A DNA stretch of 64,000 bases from an uncultured Alphaproteobacteria bacterium (GTDB lineage Bacteria; Pseudomonadota; Alphaproteobacteria; Rhodobacterales; Rhodobacteraceae), in NCBI GenBank assembly GCA_902578545.1, contig CACHDI010000002.1, positions 124,001 through 188,000 on the forward strand, given 5' to 3'. Shown here piece after piece: positions 1 through 7,347 of this stretch (its first letter is position 1; every line of letters begins with the position of its first letter). The notes below the pieces were generated by a model. It searched no databases. It worked only from the letters and a program-made list of their open reading frames with translations, and was not told where the DNA came from. The translations under genes and the position numbers were made by a program.

Positions 1-1224
1 GGACCAAAAATGGGTATTACCACCATCAAATACCAAATGATTTCCATCTTTCATTGTTTCCATGACTTCTATTGCTAACTGAAGTGGGTGAATTACACCT
101 TTTTTCCAAGAAGGTGTTGAAGTGTTTGTTTTTAAATCAGTTATTGTTTTGTTCACCCACTCAAATCTGAGTTTGAGATTTTTATCGAGCCAATCACTTT
201 CAAAATTATTTTGGTAAATTTTGTTATTAGCTAGAGTTTCCTTGAAAAAAGCTGCAGGGTCGGAAAGTAATAAAAAATCTGCAGATCTATTTAGTTGTAT
301 TTCTTCATCTGATCCATTGATACAAATAAGTGTCAAGCTTTGTGGAAAAAGTGGCGGATTACCAAAATTCATCTGGTTGTCTAACCTAGCACCAATCATT
401 ATTACACAATCACAATTGTTGAAAGCCCATTTTGATGGTTGGTATTGATGAATATCAGCTAACCCCATCATTTCTTTTGTTTCCTCACCTAAGACTTTTT
501 GATGATATGGAACGTTAAAGATTGGGATTTTTAATTCTTTTGCAAACTTAGCTAAATCAGTTTCTGATTTAGACCACCATATACCATGTCCTGCAATAAT
601 TATAGGTCTTCTTGATTTTGAAATAATATCAATACAGTTGTTCAAAATCACAGGCTCTGGCCATGCCTTAGGCTTATAATTTGTATGTTTTAAAAAAGGT
701 CTTTCTTCATCACCAATATTTTCTGGAAATGAAGAAAACATAATGTCCACTGGTATACTCAAATGAACTGGACCAGGGTATCCAGAAACTGCTATCCTGT
801 AAGCTCTGTCTACAAATTCCTTAATCCTAGAACCATCGGTAACACAAAAACTATATTTAGTAATAGGTTCTGCCATTGATACATCGTCAATTTCTTTAAA
901 ACCTCCTGATCCTTTTCTTTTTAATGTAGAAGAACCTGTAATAAAAATTACAGGAGATCGTTCACCCCAAGCCTCCATCATTGCTGGAATTGCATTAGCG
1001 AAGCCTTCTGGTCCAACTAGACAAACAGAAGGTTCACGAGTAATCCTTGTATGTCCATCAGCTAAATGGCCTGCTATTTGTTCATGTGGGCAATTAATAA
1101 CTGGCATCTGATGATCTTTAAATCCTTCCAGTGCCGGATTGCAAAAACCACCAGCAAGTGTAAAAACATTTTTAATATTTTTGTCATGTAAGGCTTTAGC
1201 TAATAAGTATCCACCACGAACCAT
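1..1224 (-). CDS. ThDP-dependent acetolactate synthase-like enzyme (C-terminus cut by window edge)
   Basis: The frame is open from the ATG at 1224 to the window edge, 408 codons, so the C-terminal part of the ThDP-binding domain is missing. The N-terminal pyrimidine-binding domain shows the catalytic glutamate in CPHEQIAGHLADGHTR (Glu48) followed by GPEGFAN. The middle domain has IIIAGHGIWWS, and the last visible residues, FDGGNTHFW, match the start of the pyrophosphate domain of the acetolactate synthase, benzoylformate decarboxylase and oxalyl-CoA decarboxylase superfamily. The substrate cannot be read from the sequence. The gene begins 2 bases after the stop of the FMN-dependent 2-hydroxyacid dehydrogenase, so the two are probably cotranscribed and may act on the same 2-oxoacid. 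Family assignment is firm; the exact enzyme is not. Confidence 0.85.
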   Translation of the reverse strand, partial: MVRGGYLLAKALHDKNIKNVFTLAGGFCNPALEGFKDHQMPVINCPHEQIAGHLADGHTRITREPSVCLVGPEGFANAIPAMMEAWGERSPVIFITGSSTLKRKGSGGFKEIDDVSMAEPITKYSFCVTDGSRIKEFVDRAYRIAVSGYPGPVHLSIPVDIMFSSFPENIGDEERPFLKHTNYKPKAWPEPVILNNCIDIISKSRRPIIIAGHGIWWSKSETDLAKFAKELKIPIFNVPYHQKVLGEETKEMMGLADIHQYQPSKWAFNNCDCVIMIGARLDNQMNFGNPPLFPQSLTLICINGSDEEIQLNRSADFLLLSDPAAFFKETLANNKIYQNNFESDWLDKNLKLRFEWVNKTITDLKTNTSTPSWKKGVIHPLQLAIEVMETMKDGNHLVFDGGNTHFWS

Positions 1225-1226
1225 AT

Positions 1227-2384
1227 TTAAATATCCTTATAAAAATTAATATCCTTTTCAAAAAGAACACTTTTGTTTAAATTTTCAATGGAAGTCTGGC
1301 CTACTTGAGCAAGAGCAGAATCTATTTGCTTCCCTAGTAATTTGATTAAATGTATTATGTACTGTTTTTGTCCTAAAGCACTTGCAAAAAGAAAGGGCCT
1401 TCCCAAAAAAACAAAATCAGCTCCTAATGAATAAGCTTTGATGATATCCTCACCCGTCCTTACGCCACTGTCAAATAATATCGGGTATTTTTTTCCTATT
1501 TTTCTTCTTATCATCTTTAGTAAGTCAAGAGTTGAGGGCACACTTTCTAATTGTCGACCTCCATGATTAGAAATATAAATTCCGGTGCAACCGCAGTTTA
1601 TAGAATGATAAGCGTCTTCTAATGAAGTAATACCTTTTACATAAAGGTTTCCAGACCAATTATTCCTTAATTTTTTCAAAAAATCTAAATCAGGTATTAG
1701 TCTAGTTCCAGAATTTCTTTCAAAAAAATTTTTACCTTTATTTGATAAACCTTCATTATTTGCAAATTTTGGTTTTCCATAAAAAAGATAAGGTAAAGAC
1801 CAAGATGGGTGAAAAGCACAATCAAGAATTTGTTTTATACCAAATGTAAAAGGAGCAGTAAAACCATCCCTTAATTCTCTTGGACGATAACCAGGTGCTG
1901 GAACATCCACAGAAATAACTAAATTTTTTATACCTACTTTTTCTACTCTTTCTACTAATTTCATAGTACTTTCTACACTACTACCCATGTAAAGTTGGAA
2001 CCAAACATTATTTGAAGCTATTTTATAAATATCCTCAATAGAAGTAGAAGATGCTGTTGAAACACAAAATGGAATATTAAGTTTCTTAGCTGCTTGAGCT
2101 AACATTGTGTCTGCATTTGGATTTGATACATTGCATAAGCCCATTGGAGCTATTCCAAATGGATAATCAAATGTCTGATCATTTATTCTTTTTGAAAAAC
2201 TTCTATTTTTCACATTTAATAGTGTTTTAGGTTGAAGCAACAATTTTTTGAATGATTGAATATTTCTTTTTAAAGCAAGTCCATCTCCAGCTCCACCATC
2301 AATATAACCAAAGACCATTTTTGGTAATTTTTTTTTTGCAAATAAACGAAAATCATCTAAGGTTTGAAGATTATTAAGGTTCAA
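1227..2384 (-). CDS. FMN-dependent alpha-hydroxy acid dehydrogenase (LldD/glycolate oxidase family)
   Basis: 385 residues, the full length of the FMN-dependent (S)-2-hydroxyacid oxidase/dehydrogenase family, a TIM-barrel enzyme that oxidises L-lactate, glycolate or mandelate to the 2-oxoacid. Visible landmarks are the early YIDGGAGD, FGIAPMG near residue 77, Lys250 in the flavin-contacting VKGI segment, the catalytic His274 with Arg277 in SNHGGRQLE, and the phosphate-binding DSGVRTGEDI followed by GADFVFLGRPF. The start codon is TTG; no in-frame ATG lies near it. Two bases separate its stop from the downstream ThDP enzyme. Which hydroxyacid is used cannot be decided by eye; lactate is the default for the family. 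Confidence 0.88.
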   Translation of the reverse strand: MNLNNLQTLDDFRLFAKKKLPKMVFGYIDGGAGDGLALKRNIQSFKKLLLQPKTLLNVKNRSFSKRINDQTFDYPFGIAPMGLCNVSNPNADTMLAQAAKKLNIPFCVSTASSTSIEDIYKIASNNVWFQLYMGSSVESTMKLVERVEKVGIKNLVISVDVPAPGYRPRELRDGFTAPFTFGIKQILDCAFHPSWSLPYLFYGKPKFANNEGLSNKGKNFFERNSGTRLIPDLDFLKKLRNNWSGNLYVKGITSLEDAYHSINCGCTGIYISNHGGRQLESVPSTLDLLKMIRRKIGKKYPILFDSGVRTGEDIIKAYSLGADFVFLGRPFLFASALGQKQYIIHLIKLLGKQIDSALAQVGQTSIENLNKSVLFEKDINFYKDI

Positions 2385-2479
2385 AATAAGGCCCAGTACT
2401 TTTATAAATAAGGTTCTTATTTAGGATATATTATCTATCAAATTACTCAATAAATTTTATTTTTAAAATAAAAGAAAAT

Positions 2480-3877
2480 TTAATTCAACAAATCACTTGC
2501 AGAGAAATAAGTATGCTTTTTTTTGATGAATGCCTTTTTTGCTAAATTTGTATGAAGCCAAACTCCTGACCTTGCAGGTGTCTTAGAACCTGAGGACCAA
2601 ACACCAGCTATCAATCCTGCTAAAATATCTCCAGAACCTGCAGTGCCTAATTCAGGCATTTTAAAATTATTAATCCATAATTGATTAGATTCGTGTATTA
2701 AAGTACCAGGACCCTTTAAAATCCAATCACCGCCATAAATGCTTTTTATAGTTCTAATAGTTTCAAACCTATCCAATTTTCTTTGTCCAACTAAATCTTT
2801 TGCCTCTCCTGCGTGTGGAGTTCCAATTAAATGATAAGGACGTTCTCTGAAATTAGATGTAGCTAACCAACGTAATCCTCCAGCATCAAGAACTAAGGGA
2901 ATTTTAAAATTCCATATATTTATTATGAGTTCTTCAAATCCAATAGGAAGACCTGGACCCACAATACATACTTTAGACATCCTTAAAAACTTTTTTATCT
3001 CTTTCAATTCAGGATTTACAGTAATTAATTCAGGAGGGAAATTTAGCTTATTTGTGTTGGTTACCCAGAAAACTTTACCAGCGCCTGCTCTCAAAGCAGA
3101 GATACCTGACAAGATACCTGCCCCCTCCATTCCCTTCATACCACCCAATATTAGAACATTACCCCTTGTACCTTTATGAGACGAAGGTTTTAAAATTTGG
3201 AAATTACAATCTGATTTATTCAATAAAATTGCCTCAGGTATTACTTTTTTTTGACTAACCCCAATATTTTCAAAAATTAGATCACCTGTATGGTCTACAG
3301 CGTCACCCGTTAATAGTCCTTTCTTCATTGCTAAAAAAGTTATAGTTGTTGTGGCTATTACTGAAGGATTATACGCAACACCTGTAGTACCATCCACACC
3401 ACTTGGCACATCAAGAGCAATTATTATTTTTCCCTTTTTTTTCTTACTTAATAAATGTTTAATTATTGTCTTATATGGCTCTCTAGGGGATTGATTAATT
3501 CCAGCACCTAGTAATGCATCAACATAAATATCTGAATTTTCTAATGACTTGGACCATTTCTTAATTTTAATACCTAATTTATGACATAATTCTAAAGCAG
3601 TCTTTGCTTCAATTTTTGTTGGGTCTTCAACTTTATATATTTTTACTTCCCTACCTACCATTGCTAACAATGCACCTAAGCCATATCCGTCACCACCATT
3701 ATTACCCTTGCCGCAAAGAATTATTACCTCCCCTTTAGTATTAATATTTAAATGATTAAATGCAGCATAAGCAGCTTTCATCATTAATAAAAAACCAGAA
3801 ATATTCTTTTTAAATAAATTCTTTTCTATTTCATAAATAGATTTAGTAGAGAATAATTTTTTGAATTTATCCCCCAT
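2480..3877 (-). CDS. nnr: bifunctional NAD(P)H-hydrate epimerase / ADP-dependent NAD(P)H-hydrate dehydratase
   Basis: 465 residues comprising the two fused domains of the NAD(P)HX repair enzyme. Residues 1 to about 215 form the YjeF N-terminal epimerase, with GKGNNGGDGYG binding the nucleotide and ALDVPSGVDGTTG later. Residues from about 225 form the ribokinase-like dehydratase, with SHKGTRGNVLILGG at its start and the ADP-binding ELGTAGSGDILAGLIAG near the end; the protein closes with FSASDLLN, typical of the family. It restores NADH and NADPH damaged by hydration. The start is the ATG at 3877. The gene stands alone upstream of lldD and 24 bases downstream of the WD40-cytochrome gene. It is a housekeeping function, not part of the formate system. 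Confidence 0.93.
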   Translation of the reverse strand: MGDKFKKLFSTKSIYEIEKNLFKKNISGFLLMMKAAYAAFNHLNINTKGEVIILCGKGNNGGDGYGLGALLAMVGREVKIYKVEDPTKIEAKTALELCHKLGIKIKKWSKSLENSDIYVDALLGAGINQSPREPYKTIIKHLLSKKKKGKIIIALDVPSGVDGTTGVAYNPSVIATTTITFLAMKKGLLTGDAVDHTGDLIFENIGVSQKKVIPEAILLNKSDCNFQILKPSSHKGTRGNVLILGGMKGMEGAGILSGISALRAGAGKVFWVTNTNKLNFPPELITVNPELKEIKKFLRMSKVCIVGPGLPIGFEELIINIWNFKIPLVLDAGGLRWLATSNFRERPYHLIGTPHAGEAKDLVGQRKLDRFETIRTIKSIYGGDWILKGPGTLIHESNQLWINNFKMPELGTAGSGDILAGLIAGVWSSGSKTPARSGVWLHTNLAKKAFIKKKHTYFSASDLLN

Positions 3878-3901
3878 CTTTTTACCTTTTATTAATTATA
3901 A

Positions 3902-5272
3902 TTATTGTGTAGCGTCTTTTAGGAAAAAAATTAAGTCAAGTCTGTCTTTATCTTTTTTTATTTTTTGAATAGGCATTTTTGTCCCAGGAGTTACAATCTC
4001 AGGACCTTCTTTAAAAAGCCTACTTATAGTTTCTTCACTCCAAATAATTTCAGAGTCAATTAAAGCTTTCGAATAAGGGTAACCCAGCAAAGATCCCGCT
4101 CTCCTTCCAAAAACTCCATATAAAGGAGGACCGGCTCTTCTACCAATATCCTCACTATTTAGGGTATGGCAAATACTACATTTTCTAGCAAATTGTAATG
4201 CACCATTACTTAAGGCATCTTTTTGATGAAAACGACGATTATCATTTTTTGGTAAAAAATAATTTGAATGGAAAGAATTTAACTTCCACTCAGCAATAGT
4301 ATCATCTAAACCACCAACTAAAACGGTCTCTTTAACACCATTATAAACTACATCCCATACAGGTCCATCAACTGATAGAAAATCTTTTTCAACTTTCATT
4401 GTTTTTAGGTTTAAAATTAAAACTCTTCCTTTCATTGTTCCAAACACAGCTAAGTCATATTCAGGATAATAATTTAGCGCTGAAACTGGTGAACCTTCTT
4501 CCCAAAGTTCAAACAATACTTCACCTGTTTGCAAAGTTTGTACTTTCATGAGACCATCAATAGTACCATAGATCATAAGATCCTTATCTTCATGCATTTT
4601 CAAAACATTTACACCCCATCCATTATCAATAAGGGTTCGAATTTCAAATCCATCTATGATATCCCATAATCTAATAGTTCCATCATATCCTGCAGAAAAC
4701 AACTTTTTCCCATCTGCGGTAAAATTTACGGCATTCACAGGACCTTCATGACCAATAATTGATTTTTTTAATTGTCCTGTCTCTATATCCCAAATTTTTA
4801 TAGTATGATCCCAGCCTGCGCTCGCAATTTCTTTCTCATCTCTAGAGAAGTCAATATCCACAATTTTAGCTGTATGGCTTGATAGAACTATTGGAGAAAA
4901 GTTATTAGTCTTTAAGTTTTCTATATCCCAAATTAAAATCTGAGCATCGTCTCCACCAGTAGCTAATAGTTTTCCAGATTGTGAAAACTTGGCTACATTT
5001 ACTGCAGCATCGTGTCCAATTAGTTGTTTGATCTCCTTAATTTCATTAAATTCCCATAGTAAAACAGAGTAATCAAAACTAGCTGAGGCCATCAAATTTT
5101 TTTGTATTGAAGTATCAAGCCCCATAACTGGACCTCCATGGCCTTCATATCTTATTGGCATTGAAAAACCAGTAGTTGTAATTGAAAGAGATATAAAACC
5201 AGTAATTATCAACAAAGTTTGAAATATTGTTCTTTTACAAGTTTTAATTACTTCGTAAAAAAAAACTTTCAT
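3902..5272 (-). CDS. exported WD40-repeat protein with C-terminal class I cytochrome c domain
   Basis: 456 residues. A hydrophobic stretch at about 20 to 37 is a signal peptide or anchor. Residues 40 to 335 carry WD40 units, seen as repeated DDAQILIWDIE, DHTIKIWDIETG and YDGTIRLWDI segments with intervening GH dipeptides. Residues 355 to 456 form a cytochrome c domain with the heme motif C365-S-I-C368-H369, GRRAGPPLYGVFGRRAG and a likely distal Met in GTKMPIQ, as in cytochrome c2-type carriers. It is the last gene of the formate dehydrogenase run, 8 bases after a 41-residue peptide gene. Inference: a periplasmic electron acceptor or docking protein for the dehydrogenase. The fold calls are firm; the role is contextual. 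Confidence 0.85.
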   Translation of the reverse strand: MKVFFYEVIKTCKRTIFQTLLIITGFISLSITTTGFSMPIRYEGHGGPVMGLDTSIQKNLMASASFDYSVLLWEFNEIKEIKQLIGHDAAVNVAKFSQSGKLLATGGDDAQILIWDIENLKTNNFSPIVLSSHTAKIVDIDFSRDEKEIASAGWDHTIKIWDIETGQLKKSIIGHEGPVNAVNFTADGKKLFSAGYDGTIRLWDIIDGFEIRTLIDNGWGVNVLKMHEDKDLMIYGTIDGLMKVQTLQTGEVLFELWEEGSPVSALNYYPEYDLAVFGTMKGRVLILNLKTMKVEKDFLSVDGPVWDVVYNGVKETVLVGGLDDTIAEWKLNSFHSNYFLPKNDNRRFHQKDALSNGALQFARKCSICHTLNSEDIGRRAGPPLYGVFGRRAGSLLGYPYSKALIDSEIIWSEETISRLFKEGPEIVTPGTKMPIQKIKKDKDRLDLIFFLKDATQ

Positions 5273-5280
5273 TAAATAAG

Positions 5281-5406
5281 TTAATCCAACCTAACTGAAC
5301 TAGAGGATGTCATTTCAATTGTTGAATATCCTGATGATTTTAGAAACTCAGCTGCCCCATAAGAAATAGCAAACATAACAATTATAGCAATTATAAATGG
5401 TTTCAT
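5281..5406 (-). CDS. 41-residue membrane-anchored or exported peptide in the formate dehydrogenase operon
   Basis: A short frame reading MKPFIIAIIVMFAISYGAAE, then FLKSSGYSTIEMTSSSSVRL and a final Asp before TAA. It starts with ATG at 5406, preceded at normal distance by AGAGGTT, a plausible ribosome site. The first 18 residues form one hydrophobic helix, so the product would be a single-pass membrane peptide or a secreted one. It sits 17 bases after the stop of the cytochrome b subunit and 8 bases before the WD40-cytochrome gene, in the same direction, filling the gap completely. I do not recognise a named family. The good start signal, hydrophobic leader and exact operon fit argue that it is real. 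Confidence 0.65.
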   Translation of the reverse strand: MKPFIIAIIVMFAISYGAAEFLKSSGYSTIEMTSSSSVRLD

Positions 5407-5423
5407 TTTATTTAACCTCTATT

Positions 5424-6632
5424 TTATTCTGCTGGGGTTATTATTTTATCGTCTTTTGATGGTTTTTGATTAGATACCTCTTCTTCCCAAAGATCATGAT
5501 GCTGTTTAGCCCAATTTACATCTACTTGACCAGAACCCATTGCATCATATGCTCCTACCATACCTACAGATCCTATATAAATGTGAGCAATTATTACAGC
5601 CATCATGATAAAGGCAACGATACTATGCCATATTTGAGAAAGTTGCATTTCTTCATGAGGTAACAAGTTTGTTGGTAAAGGATCCATACCTAATAATCCA
5701 GTAATTCCTATGCTATTTAATTTTGCAAATGTTGCTGCAAACATTGGAAACTCAAATGGGAAAAGTAAAGATAGCCCAGAAGCAGAAACTGATGTACCAA
5801 GTATTATAACCACCCAAAATATTAATTTTTGACCAGCATTAAATTTACGAGCTGATGGATGAGAATGTGCAGAAAAAATACCACCACCCTTTAATATCCA
5901 TTTTATATCAAGTTTAGTAGGTATATTATGCACAACCCAAAATACAAAGATAATAACTAAACTCAACATAAAGGCCCATGAAACATTATTGTGAATCCAT
6001 TTAGATCCAATTGCAATTATAGAAAAAGTTTCATGTCCAATTATCGGTATAAGAAACGTTCTACCGAAAAGAGTTAAAATTCCAGTTAAACCTAATAAAA
6101 TAAAAGAAGAAGCTAATAACCAATGAGCAAATCTTTCAACTGGTTTAAAACGTTCTATTGTTATTCCAGATAGACCCTCTTCTACAGGAATTCTACCTCT
6201 TACTAAATAGAAAAATGATAATAATGCAATCATACCAATTAAAGCTAATCCACCGTATTGTAAGAGTGGGCCTTCTCTCATAGTAAGCCAACTCATGCCA
6301 GAATCCTGAACTAATATCTCTGATGCTGCTGTTTTACTTGATACATTAATATTGGCCTCATTGTATCTTAATTGTCTAAAAATTTCGGCGTCTGAGGTAA
6401 GACCTAGAGTTCCTAAAGGAATTGTAGTACTTGAATTTTCCCCCATTGGTCCGAGTGCATTTTTTCTGAAATCATAATCAACAATTTCTCCATTCTGGCG
6501 CTTCAAAATATCTTCGAGGGTTTGAGCTCCCCCTGTTGATTCTCTTGAATTGTTGTTCGCTTGGTTATTTTCTGATAATCCAAAACTATATAGTGATAGA
6601 AAAATTGCTAATATTGACAAAATTTTAGACAT
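5424..6632 (-). CDS. fdoI: formate dehydrogenase gamma subunit, membrane cytochrome b
   Basis: 402 residues: an N-terminal signal peptide, a periplasmic region of about 100 residues, then a first membrane helix near 130 and a four-helix cytochrome b core. The core begins with VERFAHWLLASSFILLGLTG and includes WVVHNIPTKLD and the closing QIWHSIVAF with VIIAHIYIG; these histidines are the expected heme b ligands. The subunit passes electrons from the periplasmic formate oxidation module to the quinone pool. It is longer than E. coli FdoI because of the N-terminal extension, as is common in alphaproteobacteria. The C-terminus is charged. It follows the beta subunit with a 91-base gap that contains a strong hairpin. 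Confidence 0.92.
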   Translation of the reverse strand: MSKILSILAIFLSLYSFGLSENNQANNNSRESTGGAQTLEDILKRQNGEIVDYDFRKNALGPMGENSSTTIPLGTLGLTSDAEIFRQLRYNEANINVSSKTAASEILVQDSGMSWLTMREGPLLQYGGLALIGMIALLSFFYLVRGRIPVEEGLSGITIERFKPVERFAHWLLASSFILLGLTGILTLFGRTFLIPIIGHETFSIIAIGSKWIHNNVSWAFMLSLVIIFVFWVVHNIPTKLDIKWILKGGGIFSAHSHPSARKFNAGQKLIFWVVIILGTSVSASGLSLLFPFEFPMFAATFAKLNSIGITGLLGMDPLPTNLLPHEEMQLSQIWHSIVAFIMMAVIIAHIYIGSVGMVGAYDAMGSGQVDVNWAKQHHDLWEEEVSNQKPSKDDKIITPAE

Positions 6633-6679
6633 TAGTGACCTATTATAATTTATTTTTTACTTAACCAAATCAAAATAAA

Positions 6680-6704
6680 ATGGAGGAAATAAAATTTCCT
6701 CCAT
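6680..6704 (-). terminator. perfect stem-loop with T-rich tail between beta and gamma subunit genes
   Basis: An 11-base inverted repeat (ATGGAGGAAAT and its exact complement) is separated by a 3-base loop. Read on the minus strand it is followed by a T-rich stretch (TTTATTTTG). It lies 48 bases before the gamma-subunit start and 19 bases after the beta-subunit stop. It has the form of an intrinsic terminator or attenuator inside an operon, which could lower expression of the membrane subunit relative to the soluble ones, or it could protect mRNA ends. Confidence 0.6.
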
Positions 6705-6723
6705 AATATAAAATTATAAGACT

Positions 6724-7332
6724 TTAAGTACCTTTTTGATCATATGCTGTTCCCCAGCCCCAAGCTCCAGAACCAAATCCTCTCGCTACTACACGTTCTC
6801 TGTATACCGCTGAGACGTCATCTGCATCACCAGCAAGTAAGGCTTTCGTAGCGCACATTTCTGCACAAACAGGAAGCTTACCTTCAGAAACCCTGTTACG
6901 ACCATATTTCTGAAATTCCATTTCTGAAAAATCATCTTCTGGGCCACCAGCACAAAATGTACACTTATCCATTTTGCCACGAGAACCAAAGTTTCCAGCT
7001 TGAGGAAATTGAGGAGCTCCAAATGGACAGGCATAGAAACAATATCCACATCCAATACATAGATCTTTGGAGTGAAGGACAATACCATCCTCTGTCTGAT
7101 AAAAACAATCAACAGGGCAAACAGCCATACAGGGTGCATCGGAACAATGCATGCATGCGACAGAAATAGATCTTTCACCAGGAGAACCATCATTGATAGT
7201 GACAACGCGTCTTCTGTTGATACCCCAAGGCACCTCATTTTCATTTTTACAAGCTGTTACACAAGCATTACATTCTATACAACGTTCTGCATCACATAAA
7301 AACCTTGCTCTTGCATTTCCACCTAAAGACAT
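6724..7332 (-). CDS. fdoH: formate dehydrogenase beta subunit, four-cluster [4Fe-4S] protein
   Basis: 202 residues with four cysteine groups: C18-x2-C21-x2-C24-x3-C28 (CIECNACVTAC), CMHCSDAPCMAVCPVDC, CIGCGYCFYACPFGAPQF, and the split CTFC with CAEMCATKAL. This arrangement is that of the electron-transfer beta subunit, which links the catalytic subunit to cytochrome b. It lacks the C-terminal transmembrane anchor of E. coli FdoH, which fits the shorter Fdh3B-type protein of many alphaproteobacteria. A strong AAGGAGGAT precedes the ATG at 7332, and the gene starts 15 bases after the alpha-subunit stop, so the two are translated from one message. Confidence 0.94.
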   Translation of the reverse strand: MSLGGNARARFLCDAERCIECNACVTACKNENEVPWGINRRRVVTINDGSPGERSISVACMHCSDAPCMAVCPVDCFYQTEDGIVLHSKDLCIGCGYCFYACPFGAPQFPQAGNFGSRGKMDKCTFCAGGPEDDFSEMEFQKYGRNRVSEGKLPVCAEMCATKALLAGDADDVSAVYRERVVARGFGSGAWGWGTAYDQKGT

Positions 7333-7347
7333 TGTTTAATCCTCCTT

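Noticed and set aside
6789-7244. A 151-codon open frame on the minus strand in another phase of the beta subunit gene
   Set aside because: It lies wholly inside the four-cluster ferredoxin gene, encodes no known domain and is explained as a shadow frame.
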